DNA of 64,000 nucleotides from Tropicimonas sp. IMCC34043. Lineage in GTDB: Bacteria > Pseudomonadota > Alphaproteobacteria > Rhodobacterales > Rhodobacteraceae. This document shows positions 19,915-30,979 of this stretch, one piece after another (positions within the stretch are counted from its first letter, which is position 1; each line of letters begins with the position of its first letter). The DNA lies in NCBI RefSeq assembly GCF_003390845.1, contig NZ_QMEK01000003.1, forward strand, positions 372,001 through 436,000, read 5' to 3'. The notes beneath the pieces were generated by a model. That model was given only the letters and a program-made list of their open reading frames with translations, searched no databases and was not told the DNA's origin. The position numbers and the translations under genes were made by a program.

Positions 19915-21326
19915 TGCGCTGTCTTGCCATCGATCAGGGCACGACCAGCACGCGCGGTATTCTGGTCGCTGCGGATGGCCGCGCCGAGCCGGTCGCAAGC
20001 CTTGCCCATCGCCAAATCCTTCCCCGGCGCGGCTGGGTCGAACATGACCCCGAGGAACTGCTGGCGAACGTGGCGGCGGCGCTTGCGGCGGGTGCGGCCC
20101 GCGGCGCCACGTCCTGGGCGCTGGCCAATCAGGGCGAAAGCTGTCTGGCCTGGGACGCGACAAGCGGGGCGGCGATCAGCCCTGTCATCGTCTGGCAGGA
20201 TGCCCGCACCGCCGAGGTGACCGACGCCCTGCAGCGCGACGGCGCGGCGGCCGAGGTTGCGGCACGGGCCGGGCTGCCGCTCGACCCATATTTCTCGGCC
20301 TCGAAACTCGGCTGGATCCTGCGCCATGTGCCGCAGGCGCGGGCGCTGCTGGCCTCCGGGCGGCTGCGGCTCGGCACCACCGACGCGTTCTTCCGCGACC
20401 GCCTGACCGGCCGGTTCGAGACCGATCCCGCCACCGCCTCGCGCACCTCGCTGATGAACCTAGCCAGTTGCCGCTGGGACCCCGAGCTGTGCCGGATCTT
20501 CGGCGTCCCGATCGAGGCGCTGCCGCGCATCGTTCCCTGCGCCGGGGCGCTTGGCACGGCCGAAGGGCTGCCGCTCGCGGCCAGCATCGTCGATCAGCAG
20601 GCGGCGCTTTTCGGGCACGGCTGCCGCGCGCCGGGGGACACCAAGATCACCTTTGGCACCGGCGCCTTCGTGCTGGCGGTTGCGGGCGCCGCGCCGCCCG
20701 CGCCGGGTCTCGGGGCGTTGCCGACGGTTGCCTGGCAGCAGGATGGCGCGGCGCCTGTCTATGCGCTCGACGGCGGGGTCTATGCCGCCTCGGCGGCGCT
20801 GAACTGGGCGCGGGATCTGGGGCTGTTTTCCGGGTTCGACGAGATCTCGGGGCTTGGCGGGTCCTCGATGCTGGCGCGCGGCCTTGTCTTCGTGCCGGCG
20901 CTCGTCGGGCTTGCCTGTCCGCACTGGGATCGCGGGGCGACCGGCGCCTGGCTGGGGCTGACGCTGGAAACCGGGCGGCAGAACATGGTTCAGGCGATCC
21001 TCGAGGGCGTCGCCTATCGCACCGCCGAGGTGCTGGAGGCGATGGGGCGCTGCACGGCGATCCGGTCGCCGATCGCGATTGACGGCGGCATGTCGCAAAA
21101 CCCGGGCTTCGCCCGCATCCTCGCCAATGTCTGCCGCCGGTCGGTCGTTGTCTCGGATCAGGCCGAGCGCACGGCGCTGGGTCTGGCGGCGCTGGCGGAC
21201 GAGGCGCAGGGACAGGTCCTGCCGCTGCCGCAGGGCGGACAACGCGTCGACCCCGATCCGGGCTATCCCGACCTGCACGACGCCTTCGCGCGCGCGCGCG
21301 ACATCGCCCGGATCCGGCTGGTCTGA
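19914..21326 (+). CDS. FGGY-family carbohydrate kinase, glycerol kinase-like
   Basis: ATP-dependent kinase, probably for glycerol or a similar polyol. The 470-residue protein opens with the phosphate-1 motif LAIDQGTTSTRGILV and has VIVWQDARTAE, the second phosphate motif KITFGTGAFVLAV and the late GIAIDGGMSQNP-type segment (AIDGGMSQNPGFARIL). It is coupled to the preceding flavoprotein. Kinase plus GlpA-like dehydrogenase plus GlpR-like repressor is the standard logic of glycerol use. It is shorter than typical GlpK (about 500), so another polyol remains possible. Confidence 0.85.
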   Translation: MRCLAIDQGTTSTRGILVAADGRAEPVASLAHRQILPRRGWVEHDPEELLANVAAALAAGAARGATSWALANQGESCLAWDATSGAAISPVIVWQDARTAEVTDALQRDGAAAEVAARAGLPLDPYFSASKLGWILRHVPQARALLASGRLRLGTTDAFFRDRLTGRFETDPATASRTSLMNLASCRWDPELCRIFGVPIEALPRIVPCAGALGTAEGLPLAASIVDQQAALFGHGCRAPGDTKITFGTGAFVLAVAGAAPPAPGLGALPTVAWQQDGAAPVYALDGGVYAASAALNWARDLGLFSGFDEISGLGGSSMLARGLVFVPALVGLACPHWDRGATGAWLGLTLETGRQNMVQAILEGVAYRTAEVLEAMGRCTAIRSPIAIDGGMSQNPGFARILANVCRRSVVVSDQAERTALGLAALADEAQGQVLPLPQGGQRVDPDPGYPDLHDAFARARDIARIRLV

Positions 21327-21497
21327 GGCCGCATATCCGCGGCGGGCGACTTTGCCGGGCCGGAGTGGACAGCGCGCCTTGCATGCGGCATCGGCGGGCA
21401 TCTCCCCTGCCGCACTCATGAAAAATCTGCCCGGTCCGCCGCCAAACTGGCGCGCAGGGTGAACTGCCTGAATCCGCATCGGCTATTGGTAGCGCAG

Positions 21498-21523
21498 GGC
21501 GGCAGGGCGAAAGTCCTGCCGCC
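21498..21523 (+). promoter_or_regulatory. GNRA-capped hairpin in a 5' leader
   Basis: An 11-bp stem (nine perfect pairs GGCGGCAGG/CCTGCCGCC, then a G-U and a C-G pair) closed by a GAAA tetraloop, 28 nt upstream of the start codon at 21552. Flanking GGCT (21481-21484) and AGCC (21525-21528) could form an outer helix. It resembles a structured RNA element more than a terminator, since no T-run follows. The class is not recognised. Confidence 0.5.
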
Positions 21524-21551
21524 GGAGCCTCACGCGAATTTGGAGGAACAC

Positions 21552-22199
21552 ATGTTGAGAGCCTGGAGCCTGCCCGCTGTCGCGGCACTCGCCATCGCGC
21601 TGTCACCGATCACGGGTTTTGCCCAGTCGGCGCCACCGCCGCACAAGCCGCTTGAAAAGACGATCGGCCAGGCCCGGCCCGATATCGTGCCCTCGCTGAT
21701 TGTGATGAATTCCGCGGGCGCGACGCTTGCCGACGGCACGCTGACGCTGAAGGGCATCGCCGGCAACGCCATCGTCTTTGCCGACCGCCCGGTGCGTTCG
21801 GCCGGGCACGCGCCGACCGCGGTGTTGCTGGACGAATGGAACCCCGCCTATCCCGACAGCTTCTATGCCGATCCGCCGAATGCCACGGTGTCGGTTTTTG
21901 GCGAGACCGAGAAGAACGTCTATGACGCCGTGGTCACGTTGACCAACCCGCGGATGGAGGGCGCCGATCTGATGTTCGACGTCGCAGTGCTGGAAGGCAG
22001 TCTCGACGGGGCGAGCGGGCCTGCGGCCGTGTTCATCGACCTGATCGGCCGGCCTTTGACCCCGCTCTCGTTCGCCGGCGTTGCCCGGCGGACCGCCTAT
22101 CGCGGCGCCTTCTACGCCGCCGGTGCAGAGGCCGCCGCGAGACCCTATGGCCCCTATTCCGAGCCCTGCGGCTATGCCCCCTATCCTCCCTGCCGCTGA
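21552..22199 (+). CDS. Secreted hypothetical protein
   Basis: Function unknown. The 215-residue protein starts MLRAWSLPAVAALAIALSPI and has a Sec signal peptide ending near GFAQSA. The mature part is a single beta-rich-looking domain (GTLTLKGIAGNAIVFADRP, VVTLTNPRMEGADLMFDVAVL) with a Tyr/Pro tail ending PCGYAPYPPCR that contains two Cys. The start is set by GGAGGAACAC just before ATG; an upstream in-frame start at 21459 would place non-signal sequence first and overlap the leader hairpin. It stands alone between the kinase operon and a terminator. Confidence 0.75.
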   Translation: MLRAWSLPAVAALAIALSPITGFAQSAPPPHKPLEKTIGQARPDIVPSLIVMNSAGATLADGTLTLKGIAGNAIVFADRPVRSAGHAPTAVLLDEWNPAYPDSFYADPPNATVSVFGETEKNVYDAVVTLTNPRMEGADLMFDVAVLEGSLDGASGPAAVFIDLIGRPLTPLSFAGVARRTAYRGAFYAAGAEAAARPYGPYSEPCGYAPYPPCR

Positions 22200-22279
22200 G
22201 GTCGGGGAGGAGCGGGTTCATCTGCCCGGTGGGGGGCGGTGGACCCGCAAACCGGTTGTGGCGAGTGATCCAGGTGCTC

Positions 22280-22316
22280 ATCGGCCTCGCCTTATGGCGG
22301 GGCCGATGTTCTTTCT
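22280..22316 (+). terminator. Intrinsic terminator
   Basis: Twelve-base arms (22280-22291 and 22296-22307, one G-T wobble) with a TTAT loop, followed by the T-rich GTTCTTTCT. It ends the transcript of the secreted protein gene and faces the convergent LysR gene. Confidence 0.75.
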
Positions 22317-22350
22317 ACCGACCTTGTGGCGCGCCTGAGCGGGGGGGCGA

Positions 22351-23244
22351 TCAGGCGTGGACGCGGCCCATGTCCTCGACCGCGAAGTCGATCAGCGCGC
22401 GGACCTTTCGCGGCAGGACGGCGCCGGCAAGGTGAACGGCGCTTATGTCGAACAGCGGGGTCGGGTAGTCGACGAGCAGCGGCACCAGCCGGCCCTCCGC
22501 AAGGTCGGCACCCAGCACGAAGTCGGGGCAGCAGATGATGCCTTGGCCGGCTACGGCCAGATCGCGGGCCACGCGGGCGCTGTTGACCATGAAATGGCCC
22601 GAGACCGCGACCTCTTGCGCGGCCGATCCTTCGCCGAACCGCCAGCGCCTGCCACCGCGGCGGTTGGTGTCATAGATGCAGATGTGATCGGCCAGATCGG
22701 CGGGGACCTGCGGCGCGCCATGGTCCGCGACATAGTCGGGGGAGGCCACAACCAGCATGCGGATCCCGCCCAGACGGCGGGCCAGCAGCGCGCTGTCGGG
22801 CAGGGTCCCGATGCGGAAGGCAACGTCGATCCCCTCGGCCGCGAGATCGACAAAGGCATCGGACAGGCGCAGGTCGATGGTCAGATCCGGGTGGGGCGCG
22901 GCAAAGCGGGTCAGCAGGCCGGTCACCCGCATCTCGCCGAATGTCACCGGGGCTGAAACCCGCAGCGTGCCGGAAAAGCCCTGCGCATTCTCGGTCACGT
23001 CCCCCAGTAGGTCGTCGAGGTCTTCGAGCCAGGCCGGCGCCCGGGCCAGAAGCCGTTCGCCCGCAGGCGTCAGCCCGACGCGCCGGGTCGTGCGTTGCAA
23101 CAGCCGGGCGCCAAGCCGCGCCTCGAGCTCGGCCACGTATTTCGAGGTAAGCCTGTTCGAGACCCCCAGCCGGTCGGCCGCGGCGGTGAAAGAGCCGGTC
23201 TGGGCGGTGGCCACAAAGGCGCGAAGGCCGTCGATGAGATCCAT
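22351..23244 (-). CDS. LysR-family transcriptional regulator
   Basis: Regulator with unknown target. The 297-residue protein begins MDLIDGLRAFVATAQTGSFT, a LysR HTH (AAADRLGVSNRLTSKYVAELE) followed by RTTRRVGLTPAG, and a substrate-binding domain beginning GTLRVSAPVTFGEMRV, the pattern of the large DsdC/AaeR-like group. The ATG at 23244 is the usual family start; an upstream GTG would add 15 residues. No divergent target gene sits upstream. Its neighbour there is a short gene on the same strand. Confidence 0.9.
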   Translation of the reverse strand: MDLIDGLRAFVATAQTGSFTAAADRLGVSNRLTSKYVAELEARLGARLLQRTTRRVGLTPAGERLLARAPAWLEDLDDLLGDVTENAQGFSGTLRVSAPVTFGEMRVTGLLTRFAAPHPDLTIDLRLSDAFVDLAAEGIDVAFRIGTLPDSALLARRLGGIRMLVVASPDYVADHGAPQVPADLADHICIYDTNRRGGRRWRFGEGSAAQEVAVSGHFMVNSARVARDLAVAGQGIICCPDFVLGADLAEGRLVPLLVDYPTPLFDISAVHLAGAVLPRKVRALIDFAVEDMGRVHA

Positions 23245-23453
23245 GGAACAGGGAACGCCTTGTGGAAAGTCACCGAAATTTGTCGCCAATTCTCGGGCAA
23301 AGGCAAGATCGGGCGGTCTAATGGCCCCGAGCAGACCGACACCCGCGGCCTTCGGTTGCCAATGGATCCGATCAGCCGGGCAATGCCCGCCTGTCCGGTG
23401 CGCTGTCCGGCATCGGCGCGCCGTCGCCCAAGACGGACGGCGCGCAGAAAGGC

Positions 23454-23657
23454 CTAGCCCCGGCGGGGTGACGCCTTCACGGCGGCAAGGGTTGCGGCGC
23501 CGGATGCCTCGCGTTCCATCCGGGCCTTGCGGAGGCGCTGCACCTTGTCGCTGCGTTCCTGGGATTCGGCGTCGACAATGACCTTGGCCGTCTCATAGGT
23601 CCGCTTGGTCGTCAGTTCGAACCGGGCGGGTGCCATGGGCTCCTTCTTGCGTGTCAT
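23454..23657 (-). CDS. Small basic hypothetical protein
   Basis: 67 residues, MTRKKEPMAPARFELTTKRT at the start, rich in Lys, Arg and Glu, and probably helical (DAESQERSDKVQRLRKARME). The ATG at 23657 is preceded by AAAGGGGAAACGG, a reasonable ribosome-binding site. No known motif was recognised. Short charged proteins of this sort are common in Rhodobacterales genomes and are usually uncharacterised. It lies 84 bp beyond the end of the transglutaminase-like gene on the same strand. Confidence 0.6.
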   Translation of the reverse strand: MTRKKEPMAPARFELTTKRTYETAKVIVDAESQERSDKVQRLRKARMEREASGAATLAAVKASPRRG

Positions 23658-23741
23658 TCCGTTTCCCCTTTGCTGGGATTTCCGTTCGCTCCGGTCCATC
23701 GGCGATGGCGCTCCGCACCCTGAGCGTCCCGGTCTCGATGC

Positions 23742-24548
23742 TCAAACAATCTCGTCGGTCCAGACCTCGAAATGGGTCAGATTGGCAGCGCCGAAGGTCT
23801 GTGTCAGCGGCACGTCCGCGGCGTCGCGCCCGCGCGCGATCAGGACGCGCCCGATCCTGCGGACGTTGTTGCGCGGATCGAACGTCCACCATGCGCCGCC
23901 AAGGAAGACCTCCATCCAGGCAGCGAAGTCGCCCGGCGGATAGGGCGGCGGCGTGCCGATGTCGCCGAGATACCCGGTGCAGTAGCGGGCCGGGATGTTC
24001 ATGCAGCGGCAGAACGCGATGGCCAGATGGGTGTAGTCGCGGCAGACCCCCACGCGTTCGTTCAGTGCCTCGGAGGCGGTCCGGGTGTTGCGGGCGTTGT
24101 GATAGCCGAATTCAATGGTTTCATGGACATAGTCGCAGATCGCCTGCACCCTTGCCCAGCCCGGAGGCGTATTCTCGAACAGCTGCCAGGCCCGATCCGA
24201 CAGCAGATCGGTGTCGCAATAGCGGCTGCCCAGAAGGCAGCTCAGCGTCTCGGCGGGCAGATCCTCGACCGGGTGCTGGATGGCATCGGGCTCGAAGGGA
24301 TCGAGCGCACCGCTGTCGCGGAAGATCCCGTCGGCGCCGATCATGAACTCGCCGGCCGGGGCGACGAACCGGGTGCACCAGTTTCCGAAGCCGTCACGAT
24401 AGCTTTCTATCGGCACGCTTGGCGTGGTGAACAGGAAATCCGGCCGCTCCAGATCGCCAAATCGCGAATAATGGACGTTCAGAAGGGCGATCATCGGGGT
24501 CGGTTTGGGCAGACTGTACCCAAGGCGGCAGCCAAGTCTTATGCGCAT
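23742..24548 (-). CDS. Transglutaminase-like protein
   Basis: Papain-fold protein of the bacterial transglutaminase-like superfamily, often a protease or amidase. The 268-residue protein has an N-terminal beta domain and a core with the nucleophile in NERVGVCRDYTHLAIAFCR, then ARYCTGYLGDIG and GGAWWTFDPRNN with the Asp of the triad. The usual catalytic His position reads DFAAWMEVF instead of DFHAW, so activity is uncertain. No signal peptide is visible, so it is likely cytoplasmic. It follows the Cys-repeat protein gene by 79 bp on the same strand. Confidence 0.85.
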   Translation of the reverse strand: MRIRLGCRLGYSLPKPTPMIALLNVHYSRFGDLERPDFLFTTPSVPIESYRDGFGNWCTRFVAPAGEFMIGADGIFRDSGALDPFEPDAIQHPVEDLPAETLSCLLGSRYCDTDLLSDRAWQLFENTPPGWARVQAICDYVHETIEFGYHNARNTRTASEALNERVGVCRDYTHLAIAFCRCMNIPARYCTGYLGDIGTPPPYPPGDFAAWMEVFLGGAWWTFDPRNNVRRIGRVLIARGRDAADVPLTQTFGAANLTHFEVWTDEIV

Positions 24549-24627
24549 CTTTTCGTCTCCCGTGCGGGTGTGAATATGTCCGGCCGGTCGGAGCAACGCG
24601 CCGTTTCGGTTCGCCTGGCGATCCCGG

Positions 24628-25527
24628 TCATTGCCCGGCAACGCAGGTCCCCGAAGAAAGCCGGAAGCTTGTATTGCAGGTCCAATCGTTGCCGCCGTCG
24701 TCGAGATGGGCGTTCGCCGGAACCAGAAGGGCAACGCAGGCCTCTCCTTCAGCGGCATAGCCGCGCTCGCAGGCCCAGCCCTGACCGTTGTAGGTATCGA
24801 CGAGATAGCCATGTTCCGGCACCATGATCTTGTCGCAGCGCCCGGCAGCCCTGTTATAGCCGCGTTCGCAGGCCCAGGCCTTGCCGTCGCGACCGTTGGC
24901 GAGATAACCGTTTTCTGGCACGCGGATCCGGGCACACTTGTCGCCCGAGCGTTCATAGCCGCGCTCGCATTCCCAGGTCGTCCGGAATCTGCCGTCCGAG
25001 AGATAGCCATGTTCCGGCACGCGGATCGGATCGCAACGTTCGCCACTGCGGATGAAACCGCGATCACAGCGCCAGCGGGTGCCCGAGGCATCGAGAAAGC
25101 CATTTTTCGGAACCGGGATCGCCAGGCAGGTCGTGTCGTCTTTTTCGAACCCGAAGTTGCATTTCCAGCCTGAGCCATAGGCGCTGTCGGTTGGATAGGC
25201 ATTGTCGGGCACGGCAACGGCCAGGCATTCCTCGCCGCTCTGGCGAAATCCGAGGTCGCAGGCCCAGCTGTCGCCAAAGCTTCGGGCATGGGCATTCGCC
25301 GGCACGGCCAATTCGGTCGCCTGGGCGGGGCGGGGCGGGGCGATCAGCGACAGGGCCGCAATCAGGGACAGACCGGCGAGAAACGCGGAACTGCCGGGCC
25401 TGCGCGGTGCACCGGCCTCGGGTTGGAAATCTTTGCTGCTGGAGAAGCGGCCTTCGGCCGACAGCCGGGCGGTTTTTGCCGTCTGAATGCCACTGCGGCA
25501 GAGGACGCGGATATTTTGGAACGTCAC
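24628..25527 (-). CDS. Secreted protein of seven Trp/Cys repeats
   Basis: 299 residues of unknown function. After about 45 hydrophilic residues there is a hydrophobic segment (SAFLAGLSLIAALSLIAPP) and a cleavage-like PAQATE. The rest is seven tandem repeats of about 31-33 residues with the pattern V-P-x-[NH]-[AG]-[YHF]-x(8-12)-W-x-C-x2-[GS]-[FY]-x(6-7)-C. Each has two Cys, suggesting one disulfide per repeat in the periplasm or outside the cell. The start is a GTG at 25527 with no clear Shine-Dalgarno sequence; no later ATG/GTG precedes the membrane segment. The start lies inside a hairpin. The transglutaminase-like gene follows. Confidence 0.75.
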   Translation of the reverse strand: MTFQNIRVLCRSGIQTAKTARLSAEGRFSSSKDFQPEAGAPRRPGSSAFLAGLSLIAALSLIAPPRPAQATELAVPANAHARSFGDSWACDLGFRQSGEECLAVAVPDNAYPTDSAYGSGWKCNFGFEKDDTTCLAIPVPKNGFLDASGTRWRCDRGFIRSGERCDPIRVPEHGYLSDGRFRTTWECERGYERSGDKCARIRVPENGYLANGRDGKAWACERGYNRAAGRCDKIMVPEHGYLVDTYNGQGWACERGYAAEGEACVALLVPANAHLDDGGNDWTCNTSFRLSSGTCVAGQ

Positions 25528-28420
<2,893 letters not shown>

Positions 28421-28448
28421 TCGCGGCGCGCTTTGACTACGAAACGAG

Positions 28449-28488
28449 GCGGGGAGGGGGCGACAACGCTCCCTCCCCGCAGCATTTT
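28449..28488. terminator. Terminator between katG and the LLM gene
   Basis: Fourteen-base arms (28449-28462 and 28467-28480, one mismatch) around ACAA, followed by AGCATTTT. It serves katG, and possibly also the convergent flavin monooxygenase gene, whose stop is 27 bp away. Confidence 0.7.
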
Positions 28489-28507
28489 CGGGCCGTTTGG
28501 CGCTCTG

Positions 28508-29512
28508 TTACAGCTCCGAGGTGTGTTCGGTCATCGACCCGAGGATCTCGGCCACGATCTCGAAGGACCTTATGCGTGCCACCGGGTCGTGGATCATCCC
28601 GGTCACGATCAGCTCGTCCGGCTGGAACGTCTCGACCAGACTGTTCAGTTCGCGTCGCACCGTGTCGGGCGATCCGGTGGCCGAACAGGACAGCGCCTGG
28701 CCGACCTGTGCCATGACCTGCGCCGGCACCTCCGAAAGGTCCCGGGTTGGAAGCGGCAGCTTTCCGGGCCTGCCGGTCCGCAGCCGGGCAAAGGACAACA
28801 CCTGCGAGGACCGCAGATAGGCCGCCTCGTCATCCGTCTCGGCCGCGCAGACACCGGCCGCCATCATGAAATAGGGGCGGGCGAGGTGTTCGGACGGGCG
28901 GAAGGTCTGACGATAGGTTGCCAGCGCATCGGCAAGCATGGCGGGCGCGAAGTGCGAGGCAAAGGCGTAGGGCAGCCCCAGATGGGCGGCAAGCTGCGCG
29001 CCATAGAGGCTCGACCCGAGGATCCAGACCGGCACATGGGTGCCGTCGCCCGGAATCGCGCGGACCTTCGCCCCGGCCGGGGCCTCCTTGAAATAGCCCA
29101 TCAGCTCGATCACGTCCTCGGGGAAGCTGTCGTCGCGGGTCATGTTGCGCCGCAGCGCGCGGGTCGTCGTCATGTCGGTGCCGGGCGCCCGGCCAAGGCC
29201 AAGGTCGATCCGGCCGGGATAGAGCGTCGCCAGCGTGCCGAATTGTTCGGCCACGATCAGCGGGGCGTGGTTCGGCAGCATGATGCCGCCCGCGCCGACC
29301 CGCATCGTACGGGTCGCCGCCGCGACATGGCCGATCACGACCGAGGTCGCAGCACTCGCAATGCCCGGCATATTGTGGTGTTCGGCCAGCCAATAGCGGT
29401 GATAGCCCAGACGTTCCGCCGCGCGGGCCAGATCGACGGTATTGGCCAGTGCCTCGGCGACGGTATGGCCCTCGGGGACGGGCGAAAGATCGAGGAGCGA
29501 GTAATGGTGCAT
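28508..29512 (-). CDS. Luciferase-like (LLM class) flavin oxidoreductase
   Basis: Flavin-dependent monooxygenase-fold protein with unknown substrate. The 334-residue protein starts [20 protein letters not shown] and contains [54 protein letters not shown] and [20 protein letters not shown], the standard pattern of the MsnO8-type subgroup. The start at 29512 fits family alignment; a GTG 30 bases upstream is the alternative. It is convergent with katG and divergent from the stress operon at 29.85 kb. Confidence 0.88.
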   Translation of the reverse strand: MHHYSLLDLSPVPEGHTVAEALANTVDLARAAERLGYHRYWLAEHHNMPGIASAATSVVIGHVAAATRTMRVGAGGIMLPNHAPLIVAEQFGTLATLYPGRIDLGLGRAPGTDMTTTRALRRNMTRDDSFPEDVIELMGYFKEAPAGAKVRAIPGDGTHVPVWILGSSLYGAQLAAHLGLPYAFASHFAPAMLADALATYRQTFRPSEHLARPYFMMAAGVCAAETDDEAAYLRSSQVLSFARLRTGRPGKLPLPTRDLSEVPAQVMAQVGQALSCSATGSPDTVRRELNSLVETFQPDELIVTGMIHDPVARIRSFEIVAEILGSMTEHTSEL

Positions 29513-29735
29513 CGTGGTCTCCGGTTGCCGGCAAGGGACCATGCGGCAGGCCGCAGGCGGGGAATGTCAAGGGGGCGGCGAGGCGCCGTGTGACCCCGCG
29601 ATACTGGTCAACAGCGGAAGATGCCTGTTGTTCTGCACGGTTCCGGGCTTTTTGCAGCGCCCTTGGGCGCCCAGACGGCGCTCGACCCCGGTCGATCAGG
29701 TTCCCGTGATAAGGAACGTTTCATGGATAGTCATT

Positions 29736-29779
29736 CAATATAGTCGCCATTTCATTGTCAAACGATCAAGACGATATTG
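29736..29779. promoter_or_regulatory. Inverted repeat upstream of the redox operon
   Basis: CAATATAGTC (29736-29745) and GACGATATTG (29770-29779) are inverted copies with one mismatch, 24 bp apart, in an AT-rich part of the 339-bp divergent region between the LLM gene and the operon starting at 29852. TCATT/AATGA flanks extend the symmetry. It is a candidate operator; the regulator is not in this window. The rest of the gap (29513-29735) shows no gene. Confidence 0.4.
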
Positions 29780-29851
29780 TGGTCATCGAATGACGGAGGG
29801 CGCGGCTCTTCACCCAGGGCGCAATCGAACGCCCGACAGGAGATGACGAAA

Positions 29852-30481
29852 ATGAAGATCGCAATTATCGGGACCGGCAACATTGGCCATGGCCTTGCCT
29901 CGGTTCTGGCCGGAACCGGCCATCCGGTCGTCGTCAGCGACCGCGCGGGCGGCACCGCGGCGGCGGCGAAGCTTGCCGAGGCCGGCGCGACGGTTACCGC
30001 GGCCGACATTGCCACGGCGGTTTCGGGCGCGGATCTGGTGATCCTTGCCACGCCCTTCGGCGCCTTCGACAGCATCGCTGCCGTGGCCGATTTCGCGGGC
30101 AAGACGGTGATCGACGTATCGAACCCGATCACCGAGGATTTCTCGGGCCTCTCGATCGGTCACTCGACCTCGGCCGCCGAAGACATCGCCAGGGGCTTGC
30201 CCGGCGCAACCGTGGTCAAGGCGTTCAACACCGTCTTCGCCCAGCACTACGCCACCGGGCTGAGCGTCGGCGGCAGGCCCGTGCAGACCTTCGTTGCCGC
30301 CGATGACGCGGCAGCGCGGGCAACCGTGATCGCGCTGGCAGGCGAGATCGGGATCGAGGCCATCGACGCCGGCCCGCTCAAGAACGCGCGCTATCTGGAA
30401 CCGCTCGGCTTCCTGAACATCACTTTTGGCTATATCCTTGGTCGCGGCACCGACATCGCCCCGGCCTGGCTTTCGAAATAA
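29852..30481 (+). CDS. NADP-binding oxidoreductase (F420-reductase-like)
   Basis: The 209-residue Rossmann protein starts MKIAIIGTGNIGHGLASVLA and shows the NADP-reductase/F420-dependent oxidoreductase pattern: HPVVVSDRAG after the second strand, ILATPFGAFDSIA, VIDVSNPITEDFSG, VVKAFNTVFAQHY and NARYLEPLGFLNITFGY. It probably reduces a small electrophile or flavin with NADPH, though the exact substrate is unknown. ATG 29852 is chosen since ACAGGAG is nine bases upstream; ATG 29843 would sit directly on that site. It is first of a three-gene operon with DoxX and a glyoxalase-like protein. Confidence 0.85.
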   Translation: MKIAIIGTGNIGHGLASVLAGTGHPVVVSDRAGGTAAAAKLAEAGATVTAADIATAVSGADLVILATPFGAFDSIAAVADFAGKTVIDVSNPITEDFSGLSIGHSTSAAEDIARGLPGATVVKAFNTVFAQHYATGLSVGGRPVQTFVAADDAAARATVIALAGEIGIEAIDAGPLKNARYLEPLGFLNITFGYILGRGTDIAPAWLSK

Positions 30482-30492
30482 GGAACGGAACG

Positions 30493-30918
30493 ATGATTGA
30501 CCTTAGAACTGCCCCCTACGGCATCTTCCTGCTGCGGCTGACCACCGGTGCGCTGTTTGTCAGCCACGGCATGACCAAGATGTTTGTCTTCACGCCGGCG
30601 GGCACCGCGGGCTATTTCCAGTCGCTCGGCCTGCCCGGCTGGCTTGGGATCGCGACCATGACGTTCGAGATCGTCGGCGGCCTGGCGCTGATCTTTGGCA
30701 TCTGGAGCCGGCTGGTTTCGGTCGTGGCCGTGCCGGTGCTGCTCGGTGCGGCACTCACCGCCCACCTGCCGAACGGCTTTGGCTGGTCCAACGCCGGCGG
30801 CGGCTGGGAATACCCTGTGATGTGGGCCGCGGTACAGGCGGGCCTTGCGCTGCTGGGCGACGGTGCCTTCGCGCTGCTGCCGTTCCGCCTGCGCCGGGGT
30901 GAGCCGCAACTTGCCTGA
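30493..30918 (+). CDS. DoxX-family membrane protein
   Basis: The 141-residue inner-membrane protein has four hydrophobic segments and the DoxX signature near the first helix (FLLRLTTGALFVSHGMTKMF) and in the middle (LPGWLGIATMTFEIVGGLAL). DoxX-like proteins are often quinone-linked and induced by thiol or quinone stress, such as MhqP of Bacillus. It lies 11 bp after the oxidoreductase gene and 61 bp before the VOC gene. Confidence 0.88.
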   Translation: MIDLRTAPYGIFLLRLTTGALFVSHGMTKMFVFTPAGTAGYFQSLGLPGWLGIATMTFEIVGGLALIFGIWSRLVSVVAVPVLLGAALTAHLPNGFGWSNAGGGWEYPVMWAAVQAGLALLGDGAFALLPFRLRRGEPQLA

Positions 30919-30979
30919 ACGCGCGCATTCTGCTGTCGGCCTGATGGCAGGGTGCCCCGACACCGAAAGGAACAGCACC

